In this document: positions 6,768 to 15,500 of the stretch, piece by piece
Layout: the number at the start of each line of letters is the position of its first letter
Numbering within the stretch: position 1 is the first letter of the stretch
Virus record (IMG/VR): IMGVR_UViG_3300045976_000128
Coordinates: 1-41,096 of that record
Strand: one strand, 5' to 3'
Length of the DNA: 41,096 nt
Origin: a virus
Made by a program: the position numbers and the translations under genes
The notes under the pieces: model-generated
The model's input: the letters and a program-made list of their open reading frames with translations, nothing else
Told to the model about the DNA's origin: nothing
Databases searched by the model: none

Positions 6768-6953
6768 CTAGCGGGAGCCGTGCAGCGCGTCGACCACGTT
6801 CGAGACGAGCAACGGGCCGAAGGCGACGATGACGGCGAGGATCGCCGCGACGAGGGTCGGTAGGCCGACCTGCGTCGTGAAGCCGTAGACCGCCAGGCCG
6901 AGCGCGGGTCCGGTCAGCGACTCGGTCGGGCGCTTCGCGAGGGTGTTCATCAC
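6768..6953 (-). CDS. Holin-like small membrane protein
   Basis: 61 aa. A GTG at 6953 and an ATG at 6950 are both possible, and both overlap the lysozyme stop (GTGATG). The region from about residue 15 to 55 is almost entirely hydrophobic, with a central glycine-proline turn, consistent with one or two membrane spans. It is followed by a short charged tail (DALHGSR). Size, topology and position right after the endolysin gene are typical of a holin, which forms membrane lesions that release or activate the endolysin. Two other membrane proteins lie upstream, so assignment of the holin is not unique. Confidence 0.6.
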   Translation of the reverse strand: MMNTLAKRPTESLTGPALGLAVYGFTTQVGLPTLVAAILAVIVAFGPLLVSNVVDALHGSR

Positions 6954-7438
6954 TTCCCCTTCCGGTGCGGGTTGTGCTTAGTGCGCTTCTTCGGATGCAG
7001 GAACATCCACCGCTCGGCCTTGCGCCGGTTGAGAAGCCCCTCGACGACGACGCCCCCGGCGTGGCTCCATTTCAGGAACTCGTCGGCCGCGCCGTGGTAG
7101 TCACCGGCGTTGAGCTTCGCCTGAAGGGTCGAGCCGGCGACCGCCCCGGCGCCGCAGTTGAAGGCGAGGCTGATGAGGGCGATGCGCTGGCGGATGGCGA
7201 GCTTGACGTGGATGTTCGCCTTGACGGCCCGCGCCGCGACCCGGAGGTCGTGGGCGAGCAGCCGCATCGCCTCGGCCTTCGACACGTACATCCCGGCGTG
7301 GACGTCCGGCCCGGTGTGGCCGTAGCCAATCGTCCAGACGGGCGGCGAGGCAATCGTGTCGAGGTAGGCGTGTTGCAGCAGCCCCTCCCACTTCGCGACG
7401 AAGCGGGCCGCCCACAACATGCTCCAACGCTTCCTCAC
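6950..7438 (-). CDS. Endolysin: phage lysozyme (muramidase, GH24-type)
   Basis: 162 aa with a GTG start overlapping the VanY-like stop (GTGA). KWEG at 17-20 supplies the catalytic glutamate E18. YLD gives D27, and VWTIGYGHTG gives T36, matching the E-D-T triad and GYGHT signature of T4/P22-type lysozymes, with three extra residues before the threonine. AFNCGAG and the C-terminal NRRKAERWMFL segment complete the fold. There is no signal peptide, so export through a holin is expected. It cleaves the glycan strand of peptidoglycan. The last 15 residues are strongly basic. Confidence 0.9.
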   Translation of the reverse strand: MRKRWSMLWAARFVAKWEGLLQHAYLDTIASPPVWTIGYGHTGPDVHAGMYVSKAEAMRLLAHDLRVAARAVKANIHVKLAIRQRIALISLAFNCGAGAVAGSTLQAKLNAGDYHGAADEFLKWSHAGGVVVEGLLNRRKAERWMFLHPKKRTKHNPHRKGK

Positions 7439-8085
7439 GATGCCCTCCCTCGAGGCTCGGCTTGGTGGCGGGCGCGGTACTGGCGGTGGAAGACGAAGTC
7501 GATCTTGGCGCCGGTCTTCGGCCCGATCTCGCCGTCGACGTGCAGGCCGTAGTCGCGCTGGAAGGCTTCGACCGCCCGCTTGACCCGGCGGCCGAAGCGA
7601 CCGGGCGCCCGGCGCAGGTAGGCCGGGCCGTCACCGTGGCGGATGAAGGCGAGGCGGCGCGTGTAGTGCTTGACGCGCTTGCCCTTCGAGCCCTTCTTCA
7701 GGACGTGGAAGGTCGGGAAGTGGACGAGGCCGTTGTAGTTGAAGTGCCAAGGCTCCGAGAAGGCTTCGCTCTTGACCCAACCGAACCGGGCGCCGTGTTC
7801 GTGAATCCACGACTGGCCCTCGCCAGTCGGCTCGTCGACGCAGACGCCCATCCCGTGAAGAGAGGTTCCGACCTGCGCCGCCAGCGGCCCGCCTTCGAGG
7901 TAGATGCGCCAGCGCGTTTCCTGCATCGCAATCGTGCGATAGCTCGATTCGGGACCGCCCGGAGCGCACCCTGCTTCGGCCGGGCCGCCCGGCGCGTTCC
8001 ATGCCGCCGCCGCTGGCTTGGCGAGGCGACCGCCGGGGATGTCGGCGAGCGCTGAATCGGGGAAGCGACCGTTCGGGTAGGTCAT
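7435..8085 (-). CDS. Endolysin: VanY-like M15 peptidase with peptidoglycan-binding domain
   Basis: 216 aa. The peptidase core has SLHGMGVCVDE, with H77 and D84 as zinc ligands, and EPWHFNY, with E111 as catalytic base and H114 as third ligand, the M15/VanY motif pair. Residues 128-200 (LKKGSKGKRVK, later AVEAFQRDYGLHVDGEIGPKTG) form a PG_binding_1 repeat. The enzyme would cut peptide stems, by D,D-carboxypeptidase or endopeptidase activity, and complements the muramidase next to it. The first 55 residues are Pro/Ala/Gly-rich and probably disordered; I see no export signal. Confidence 0.88.
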   Translation of the reverse strand: MTYPNGRFPDSALADIPGGRLAKPAAAAWNAPGGPAEAGCAPGGPESSYRTIAMQETRWRIYLEGGPLAAQVGTSLHGMGVCVDEPTGEGQSWIHEHGARFGWVKSEAFSEPWHFNYNGLVHFPTFHVLKKGSKGKRVKHYTRRLAFIRHGDGPAYLRRAPGRFGRRVKRAVEAFQRDYGLHVDGEIGPKTGAKIDFVFHRQYRARHQAEPRGRAS

Positions 8086-8558
8086 CGGCCGAGAGAGTAC
8101 GCCTTGGCGCAGTCGGCAATCGGCGAGCCGGGCTTCTTCGCGACTTCGGCCTGCGAGCGGATGACGCTTTCGATGGCCCGCTGCTTGCGGTCGATGGCGA
8201 AGCTCTTCGCTCGGATCGACGCGGCGTAGGCGCTCGACAGCTGACCGGGCGGACTCGCTTGAAGTACTGCTTGGAGCAGCGCCCGGTCGGAGCGCAGGAC
8301 GAGGATGTCGCCGCGCAGGTCGGAGACTTCCGCCTTCCGCGCCAGGTTGCCGCGTTCGCAGCCGGCGAGGGTGTTGTGCTGCTGTTCGCGGACGAGTTCG
8401 GCGATGTCGGTCGTCTGCTGCGAGTCGGTCCCGGCGTTCGTCCAGAGCAGAGCCGCGCAGGTCAGCACGGCGGCGACGTTGAGGGCGAAGGTCAGGCCGA
8501 GGGCGACCTTCAGCCAGAGCGGGAGCTCGAAGCGGTTGTGCGGGCTGAGCGGCGTCAT
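8082..8558 (-). CDS. Membrane-anchored lysis-module protein
   Basis: 158 aa from the ATG at 8558 (ATGA overlap). An N-terminal transmembrane helix spans about residues 17-39 (LKVALGLTFALNVAAVLTCAALLW). A mostly helical extracytoplasmic region follows, with two cysteines and heptad-like leucines. One membrane span plus a coiled-coil-like ectodomain recalls i-spanins or lysis accessory proteins, but no partner lipoprotein is seen and a monoderm host would not need spanins. Function uncertain. Confidence 0.6.
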   Translation of the reverse strand: MTPLSPHNRFELPLWLKVALGLTFALNVAAVLTCAALLWTNAGTDSQQTTDIAELVREQQHNTLAGCERGNLARKAEVSDLRGDILVLRSDRALLQAVLQASPPGQLSSAYAASIRAKSFAIDRKQRAIESVIRSQAEVAKKPGSPIADCAKAYSLGR

Positions 8559-8710
8559 CGAATCACCGCCACGACGATGATCGACGACCACGCGACGGCG
8601 AGGATCAGCCAGGCCCAAAGCGGGATGAACTGGAAGAGGATGTACCGCGTCCACTCGCCGAGCCCCGGAGGACTTTGGTCGGTGCCGCCATTCGCCCGCT
8701 GCAAGGTCAT
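8555..8710 (-). CDS. 51-aa single-span membrane protein
   Basis: MTLQRANGGTDQSPPGLGEW is followed by a membrane span, about residues 24-50 (ILFQFIPLWAWLILAVAWSS). The start at 8710 and the stop at 8555 both sit in ATGA overlaps with its neighbours. It is another holin or antiholin candidate. Confidence 0.6.
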   Translation of the reverse strand: MTLQRANGGTDQSPPGLGEWTRYILFQFIPLWAWLILAVAWSSIIVVAVIR

Positions 8711-9054
8711 GGCCTCCATCGGTCGCGCTGCACCATAGGGAGATACCCGGTCGTGTCGCGGAAGTGCTTCTCCTCGGAGGTCAGATTGCATTGCCCTCCG
8801 CTGCCGCTCGACGGCGGCGGCTCCGGCGTCTTGGAGGCGACGCTGACGATGTAGCGCCAGGTGGCCGCGAAGCCAGCCGCGCTCGAGCCGGTGAAGGTCA
8901 GCAGGGCGGTCGCGACGGTCGGGTTGGCGCGGCTCGGATCGACGACGCCCGCGATCAGCACGACGAAGAAGGACAGCATCCCGAAGACCGCCATCAGCGC
9001 GAAGAGCGCCGCGACGAGCTCGCCCATCGCCGGCCACCGCCGGTATCGCTTCAT
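8707..9054 (-). CDS. Two-span membrane protein, holin candidate
   Basis: 115 aa with GGGAGGCGGGGGG just upstream. Two hydrophobic helices, about 12-37 (ELVAALFALMAVFGMLSFFV) and 46-70 (TVATALLTFTGSSAAGFAATW), are followed by a soluble Pro/Ser tail. Being first in the lysis block with a strong ribosome-binding site, it may be the main holin. The proteins at 6768-6953 and 8555-8710 are alternatives. Confidence 0.6.
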   Translation of the reverse strand: MKRYRRWPAMGELVAALFALMAVFGMLSFFVVLIAGVVDPSRANPTVATALLTFTGSSAAGFAATWRYIVSVASKTPEPPPSSGSGGQCNLTSEEKHFRDTTGYLPMVQRDRWRP

Positions 9055-9079
9055 CCCCCCGCCTCCCTTCGGTCGTCGA

Positions 9080-9307
9080 TCAGGTCAGAGCCGCCGACTT
9101 CCACGTCCCGCCGGTTCGGACGTAGAGCCGGTTCGCGTTCTTGTCGACGTACTGCGTCCCGTCCTTCACCGCCTGCGACGGGGCGCCTTCCCCGAACTGA
9201 ATCCGGGGCGTCCGCTCAAGGCCGCCGACGCGGCGCTCGAGGTCGGCGAGCCGCTGCGCCTGCCGCTTCTCCGGCGTGTCGGGGATGAGTCGAGGGTCAA
9301 GAGGCAT
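9080..9307 (-). CDS. Small tail-tip associated protein
   Basis: 75 aa, start ATG at 9307 overlapping the end of the Gp37-like gene by 11 bases. An N-terminal helical heptad region (QAQRLADLERRVGGLER) is followed by a short beta motif, GTQYVDKNANRLYVRTGGTWKSA, common in phage fibre or tip proteins. Probably a minor structural component. Exact role unknown. Confidence 0.6.
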   Translation of the reverse strand: MPLDPRLIPDTPEKRQAQRLADLERRVGGLERTPRIQFGEGAPSQAVKDGTQYVDKNANRLYVRTGGTWKSAALT

Positions 9308-10436
9308 CTTCGCTCGGGATCAGCGTAAGGGCGGGCTCGGCTTGACCCTCGTCGTCGATGTCGAAGCTGGCGGCATAGCAGCGGACGGAGCCGTCGAAGC
9401 GGATCGTCTCCTCGTCGGGGACGGTGCTCTTGACCCTGGCGCCGACGATGTCGCCGATGTCGAAGTCGACGCCGATCTCGTACTCGTTGGCGACGGTCGG
9501 GGTGAAGGTGAAGACCTCGCGGGGCTGCTTGCGGATGTCGACGTGTTCCTGCACAAGCTGTTGCCTGAATTCCGGCACGATGAGGTCGCCCGGCACGACG
9601 CCCTCGTAGCGGCCACGGGTGGCGATGCTCGCCGCGTCGAAGGCGCTCAGCACCGATTCGGTCGCGTTTTCGGGGAAGCCGCTCGGCAGCTGGTACCCGT
9701 AGTTGAGCAGCGTCTCGTTCGTCAGCTGCTTCTTGTAGGTGCTGATGTTCTTCTTGCCGCAGCCGTACTCGAAGATGACGTTCGGCCGAGCTTCGCCGAG
9801 GAACGGCGCCGCGATGAATTCGCCCAGCTTCAGGCCGCTCGCGTCCGGGGTCGGCTCGGTGGGGATGACGTCGAAGTCGAAGCCGTCGAGGACGTTCGCC
9901 ATTTCGCTGATCGCCTCGTTGACCGGCTTGTAGTACCACGGCCCGATCCAACCGTTCCTGATCGCCGCCAGCGACCCGATGCGAATGCCGGCGTCGCCCC
10001 CGGCGTCGAACGTGGTCCCTTCGGGCTGCTGGACGCGGGTGATGAGCGTCGCCGCCATCGCGCCGATGTCTTTCTGCGCGAGCGCCGTGCCGTCGCTGTA
10101 GCCGGTGTTCGACTTGCCGATCAGCCGGAAGGCCATGCGCCAGTACACCGAGCCGAAGGTGACGGCGAGCGACCCGTTGCCCTGTTCGTCGCCGTTCTCC
10201 TCGACGGTGATGATCGGCCCGCAGACCTTCAGCTGCTTGGCTCCGGTCGACGTCTCGTAGTAGGCCTTGACGAGCGCGTCCCCGGTGGACAGCACGTCGC
10301 CGAGCGGGTGATTCAGCGGGACCGAGAAGCTGCCGGCGTCAAGCCCTCGGTGGACGAGGTCGACGTGGCGGTTGCTCGCCTGCCGGAGCTCGCCGAGGTT
10401 GACGCCCCCCAGCGTGGCGAGGACGAAGCGCCACAC
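9297..10436 (-). CDS. Minor tail protein, ReqiPepy6 Gp37-like (tail tip)
   Basis: 379 aa, GTG start. It resembles the siphovirus ReqiPepy6 Gp37-like family of actinophage tail-tip proteins, the counterpart of the phage tail hub: a beta-rich N-terminus (MWRFVLATLGGV, NRHVDLVHRGLDAGSFSVPL), a middle part with YYKPVNEAISEMANVLDGFDFDVIP, and a C-terminal barrel with DIGDIVGARV. Position after Dit and the fibre-like protein fits. The assignment is from overall pattern and position, not from a diagnostic motif. Confidence 0.7.
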   Translation of the reverse strand: MWRFVLATLGGVNLGELRQASNRHVDLVHRGLDAGSFSVPLNHPLGDVLSTGDALVKAYYETSTGAKQLKVCGPIITVEENGDEQGNGSLAVTFGSVYWRMAFRLIGKSNTGYSDGTALAQKDIGAMAATLITRVQQPEGTTFDAGGDAGIRIGSLAAIRNGWIGPWYYKPVNEAISEMANVLDGFDFDVIPTEPTPDASGLKLGEFIAAPFLGEARPNVIFEYGCGKKNISTYKKQLTNETLLNYGYQLPSGFPENATESVLSAFDAASIATRGRYEGVVPGDLIVPEFRQQLVQEHVDIRKQPREVFTFTPTVANEYEIGVDFDIGDIVGARVKSTVPDEETIRFDGSVRCYAASFDIDDEGQAEPALTLIPSEDAS

Positions 10437-10439
10437 GGG

Positions 10440-10655
10440 CTATTCCTCGGCCGGGGCGCTGTCCTCTTCGAGCGGCACGACCTCGAAGGTGACGCGCTCG
10501 CCTTCGTGCAGCGGAGGCTCCGGCGGCGCTTCGTGACCGGCGCGGGTGCGCGGGTCTTTGTTGAGGATGCGGCAGAGCTTCTGCGCCTCGGCCTTGGTGC
10601 CTTCGACGATCTGTTCGACCTGGCCCGTTTGCTTGTTGCGGAGGCCGTAATTCAT
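10440..10655 (-). CDS. Hypothetical small tail-region protein
   Basis: 71 aa from the ATG at 10655, which overlaps the previous stop (ATGA); a TTG 12 bases upstream is less likely. MNYGLRNKQTGQVEQIVEGTKAEAQ looks like a small alpha/beta domain, and the tail is acidic and Pro-rich. It lies between two tail-tip genes. Function unknown. Confidence 0.6.
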   Translation of the reverse strand: MNYGLRNKQTGQVEQIVEGTKAEAQKLCRILNKDPRTRAGHEAPPEPPLHEGERVTFEVVPLEEDSAPAEE

Positions 10656-11656
10656 GGTCCCTGCCAAATCATCCTGAGTCCGCCGTTGAAGTTGATCGAC
10701 CCGCCGCTCGTCTGCCAGCCCATCGCCTCGACGTAGTCGCCGTAGCCGAGCCGCAGCTGCGCCGTGGTCGCGCCGCCGTTGTCGCCGGTCAGCCCCTTGA
10801 TCGCTGCCGGGGAGGACGAGGCGCCGTCCGCTTCGCCGCCGTTCTTGCGAATCTCAGCGTGGGTGTTGGTCGCCGCCGACCACAGGAATTCGGCGGTGAC
10901 GATGTAGAAGCCGGGGGTCTTCGCCGTCAGCCGGGACGTGTTGCTGACGAGGTCGTGCATTTCCTCGAGGTCGTACTGCTCGAGGTTGAGCGTCAGCGGC
11001 GTCAGCGTCGCATTGGCACATGCGATCTGCGCCGTCCGGTAGGCGTGGGCGGCCGGGACGTAGGCGAGCGGCCTGCCGAAGGCGTAGTTGGCCGGTGCGC
11101 CTGCGACGGCGAGCGGCGCCGCCGAAGGCGGGTAGCCCGTCTGGCCGAGACGGAAGTCGCGCCAGTTGCCAATCGAGGCGGTTTCGATTTTGGTCGCGGC
11201 GGCCGGGACGAGGATGAAGCCGAGGTTCAAGGACGAGCTCGGCAGGACGGGCGCCCCCGTCAGGTTGGAGAGGGTCGCGCCGGAGGTCGCCGTGCCGCTG
11301 ACGACTTCGATGACGGCCTGGTCTTTTTCGCCGCCGATGACCGTTGAGTCGTAGACGCGGAGCACGACGCGGTCGATCCGGGGGAGGGTCGCGTGGGCGG
11401 CCGGGATCGCGATGTTGACGACCGCGTCGTTGGCGACGTGGTAGAGGCCTTGGCGGGCGGTGTTGTCGCCGACGATCCAAGCGTCCCCAGCTGCGACGTC
11501 GACGGACATATTCGCTCCGGCGCCGCGCTGCGACACTTTGAAGTCGCCGAAGTTGACGATGCCCTCTTGGACGATGCCGACCGAGGCCATCATCGCCCGC
11601 ATTCGCTGAGCGGAGTATTTGGTCGTCTGAAGGAACTCAGGGGCGAGGACCGTCAT
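10652..11656 (-). CDS. Tail fibre/baseplate-like protein with C1q-like C-terminus
   Basis: 334 aa. The N-terminal 180 residues contain QGIVNFGDFKV-type strands and LPRIDRVVLRVYDS, typical of phage minor tail proteins that sit on the tip. Residues about 195-334 (LVSNTSRLTAKTPGFYIVTAEFLWSAATN, then GDYVEAMGWQTSG) have the jelly-roll pattern of C1q/TNF-like receptor-binding domains. It is probably the host-recognition component. Not diagnostic at residue level. Confidence 0.65.
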   Translation of the reverse strand: MTVLAPEFLQTTKYSAQRMRAMMASVGIVQEGIVNFGDFKVSQRGAGANMSVDVAAGDAWIVGDNTARQGLYHVANDAVVNIAIPAAHATLPRIDRVVLRVYDSTVIGGEKDQAVIEVVSGTATSGATLSNLTGAPVLPSSSLNLGFILVPAAATKIETASIGNWRDFRLGQTGYPPSAAPLAVAGAPANYAFGRPLAYVPAAHAYRTAQIACANATLTPLTLNLEQYDLEEMHDLVSNTSRLTAKTPGFYIVTAEFLWSAATNTHAEIRKNGGEADGASSSPAAIKGLTGDNGGATTAQLRLGYGDYVEAMGWQTSGGSINFNGGLRMIWQGP

Positions 11657-11686
11657 CGCGGCGTCACCTTACCCGGCGGGTCGGTC

Positions 11687-12577
11687 CTACGGCCAAGCGT
11701 CGCGCCAGTTGACCGTCAGGGTGGCGGGCGCGGCGACCGCCGTCGCTCGCAGGCGGACATCGTTGACGCCGGGCGCCAATTCCCAAATCTGCGAGTTGAC
11801 GAAGTCGAGGACCGAGTAGCGGTTGGACGATCCATTGAGGAGGACCGAGACGTTGTCGGGGCGCGTGTCGACTTCGAGGTATTCGCCTTCGGCCAGGGTG
11901 TAGATGAGGCGGATTTCCTCGCCGGTCGTGACGTTGGCGATGATCGGGTTCGTGACCGGCCCGCTGACTTTCAGCCGGGGCGGCGTGGCCGCATCCCCTG
12001 CGTTGTCGACGAGCAGCTGCCCGACGACGCCGCCGCCGCCGAACGAGAGATCGAAGCCGAGGTTGAAGCCGAAGCCGTTTTCTTCGCCCGCCGTGCCGAG
12101 GACGGCCAACGAGTGTTCTTCGTCGCTGTAGATGCGATGGTCGGCCGAGACGAGGGCGATCTGAAACTGTTTCGGCAGGCGGCCGGTGATGGAGGGCTTC
12201 TGCTGTCGCCGCCAGACGAGGCGCCGGGCATCCGTCTCGCCGCTCGGCGTCCACTTGACGATGCCGTCCTCGCGCAGGGCGTTGGTGCAGCGGAGCAGGG
12301 CGTCGACGCGGCGGTTGACGGCGATGATGTCCGGCTCCGGCCAGATGAAGCCCTGGAAGACGAACGAGCGGCGCGAGGCGTAGAAGTTGTCATGGACGCC
12401 GCCGTCGCCCTCGACGATGTCGGAGGCGTTCTCGCGCACGTCCGTTCCGTCAAGCCCTGAGACGCCCGACTCCCCGTCGAGGTAGCCGACGAAGTCGGGG
12501 TCGGTCGGATCGTTGACAACGATGCGGGTGCCGTCTGGCCCTATGAATTCGTAGGGGATGCCGACCTCGATACCCAT
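11687..12577 (-). CDS. Distal tail protein (Dit-like)
   Basis: 296 aa. The start ATG follows the tape-measure stop directly (TAGATG), the canonical place for Dit. The N-terminal domain has DGGVHDNFYASRRSFVFQGFIWPEPD and later RLVWRRQQKPSITGRLPKQFQIALVSADHRIYS, a typical siphovirus tail-component pattern. The C-terminal half is a galectin or carbohydrate-binding-like beta domain with SVLLNGSSNRYSVLDF. It links tail tube and tip. Confidence 0.78.
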   Translation of the reverse strand: MGIEVGIPYEFIGPDGTRIVVNDPTDPDFVGYLDGESGVSGLDGTDVRENASDIVEGDGGVHDNFYASRRSFVFQGFIWPEPDIIAVNRRVDALLRCTNALREDGIVKWTPSGETDARRLVWRRQQKPSITGRLPKQFQIALVSADHRIYSDEEHSLAVLGTAGEENGFGFNLGFDLSFGGGGVVGQLLVDNAGDAATPPRLKVSGPVTNPIIANVTTGEEIRLIYTLAEGEYLEVDTRPDNVSVLLNGSSNRYSVLDFVNSQIWELAPGVNDVRLRATAVAAPATLTVNWRDAWP

Positions 12578-15500
12578 CTACAGCTGCGCTCCCAACTCGA
12601 AGAGAACCGACTTCGTCCAAGTATGCGGGTCCGGCGGCGGCGCCTTGAAGTCCTGCTTCAGCTGGAAGAGGACGCCCCCGCCGCCGTGGCGGGCGTCCTT
12701 CTTCGCGGCGGCGATCAGGGCGGGCAGCCCTCCGGCCAGCGGGGCGCCGTTGCCGGCGACGCCGTAGTAGCGCATCCCCGCCGCCTGCTGCATCGCCGTC
12801 TGGAAGGGCACGGTCCCGGCCGGGACGAAGTTCGACCCGAACTCGCCGTAGAGGCTGGCCCGCTGCGCCTGGAACTCGTTCAGCTGTTCGCGGGCCGCCG
12901 TGGCGATCTGCTCCGGGGTCGGCGCCCCTTCGCCGCCTTCGCCGCCCCCTTCGCCTTCGCCACCGCCGAGGCCTTCGCCCCCTTCGCCGAAGTCGGCCAC
13001 CGCTTCTTCGTATTCGGTTTCGACCGAGCCGCCCGGCGCCAGCGCCTTCAGCTGGCCGACGACTTCGTCGCGGTCAAGGATGCGTTCCCGCTTATCGCGC
13101 TGCCAGCCGTCCAGCTGGCCTTTCCAACTCGTCAGCTGGCCGGTGTACTTCTGCAAGGCGTCCCGCCACTTTTCCTTCGCCGTTTTGCTCTGCGCGGCGT
13201 TGAGTCCCTGCTTCAGGGCTTTGATGACGGGGCGCAGTAGCTCGATGGTCCGTTTCGCGAAGGCGATCTCGCGGTTGCGGACGGCGATGATCGCCTTCCT
13301 GATTTCGAGCAGTTTCTTCAACTCCGAGACGCGGCGTTTGATCGCGTCCCGGTTCAGGATCGGTTCCCCGTCTTTGCCTTCGACGATGAATTCCTCTTCC
13401 GACAGGTTGAAGCGCCGCTCCCAATAGCTGTAGTCGGATTCGAGGTCGGCAAGGTGGCCCTCTTGGTGGGCGACGAACTGCCCGCCGTCCTGGCCCAGGT
13501 GCGCTTCGAGCGGACCCATCTCCGCGACGTGGACCGGCCCGGCGGGTTCGGCCGCGCCGATGGACGGGCCGGCGGCTTTTTTGCCTTTCCCGCCTTTGCC
13601 TTTGACGACGCCGCCTTTGGCGAAGGTGAGCAGGTTCCCGCCGCCGCCGACGAGGCCGCCCTCCTCCATGAACTGTTGATAATCGCCGGACGTGTAGGCG
13701 ACCCATGCGCCGAGCCCGGAGGACCGGAGAATGTGCGCAGCCGCCTCGGCATTCGTTTCGGGGTCGAACATCGCGTCGCGACCGCCGAGGCTGGCGATGA
13801 GGCCATCGTTGTAGCCGGTCGTGATTTGCCAGAGGCCGAGGCCTTCGGTCCCGCCGGGGTCGTGGCCGACGATGTCGACGAAGCCGTGCGACTCCTGCAT
13901 CGCGATAGCGCTCATCAGGTGCGCGTCGCCGAGGGCGGGGTTGACCGACCGCCACAGGCGCTCGATCTCCGGCTGCGGCATCTGCCCGCCCGGCAGGTTG
14001 AAGTCGCCGCCGCCGAAGCCCGCGTTCTTCTGGACGTAGGCGTTGGCGCCGTCGACCATGCGGTCGGCCGCGCCCTGCAAGATCGTCTTGTAGGGACCGT
14101 CCGGCCCTTTGATCTTCAGCTTCGGGATCGACCCGGCGTTCGCGGCGGTCGGGTGGCTGACGGTGAAGCCGCCGGTCGGGTAGCCGCCCTCGAGCCAGCC
14201 CGGCCCGCCGCCGGGGTTCGAGCGCGACGTCCCCCAGAACCGGCCGAGCAGTTTCATAAACGTGTGCTCCGGGTTCGCGTAGATCGTCACCGGGCCGGGA
14301 CCGGGAGCGCCGAAGCCCGCCAGCTGACCGCTGACCATCGTCGGATTGCCGTAGCCGCCGACCTGCAAGATGTGAGACACGGCGCTCGAGCAGTCGAAGG
14401 GTCCGTTCATCGGCGTCGGACTCTGGCCGTGGGAGCCGCCCCACACGTAGGGGATATGCAGCTTGTCGATCCGGTCGGCCTCGGAGATCATCGCGCCGAT
14501 GTTGCCGACGACGCCGCCTTCCGCGTAGCCCCTCGTCTGCTGGTGCGGGCGCCACTTGCGGCCGCTGAAGAATTGCGGCAGGGAGACGCCGAAGGTGCGC
14601 CGGAGCGCGTGCTCGACGTAGGGGATTTGGTCGCCGTTGAAGAACGCCTCGCCGTCGCCCGCCAGGACGAGCCGCTTGTCGGCGCCCTTCTGCCCGCGCC
14701 GGCCGATGAAGCCGCCTCGAGCGAAGCCCATCAGGTCGCCCACGTCCTTGACCGCCTGCACGACGAAGTCGAGCGGCTTGGCGCCGAAGCCTTTCAGCGC
14801 TTTGTCGGTCGCTTCCTTGACGAATTCGACCGCCCGGCCGAGGGCGCCTTGGAAGTTGCCGCTGCCCCGGATCAGCCGCTTCAGCCCCTTGGCGAAGGCG
14901 CTCGCCGGAGCCGGATCGCGTACCTCGTTGTGGAAGTCCTTCGTCCGGTCCTTCGTGTTTCGCATCACCGGGAGCAGCTGTTTCAGGGTGCCTTTCCAGC
15001 TGCGGGTCTTGTTGTCGGCCTTGTCGGTCGCGTCGGCGGTCTTCTTCGTCGAATCGGTCAGGTTCCGCTCGGCTTCGCGCAGCGCTTTCTTGTTGCGGCG
15101 CAGTTCGTCGGTCGAGGCGCCGGTCGCCTTGAGCTCGCGCCGTTCCCGCTTCAGCGCGGCGACGTGGTCTTCGGTGCGTTCCTTCGAGGTCTTCTCCTCT
15201 TTGCTGACGCCGCGCAGCGATTCGCGGTAGCCGTCGAGGGAATCGGCGAGGTCGTTGATCTTGTTCGAGGCGTCCTGCGGGTCGGGGATGCCGGGGATGT
15301 CGGGGGAGGCGCCGAGCGCCGTCGCGATGCCGCGCAGGAAGCCGGTGAAGAGGCCGATCAGGTGTTCGAGGCCGTCCTTGAAGATGCCTTCGATGAAGTC
15401 CCACGCGCCGCCGAGACCGTCGATCATCACCTGGCCGACCTTGGAGACGAGTTCGCGCATCGGCGCGGTGACGGCGCGGATGCTGCCGAGGATGAACTCG

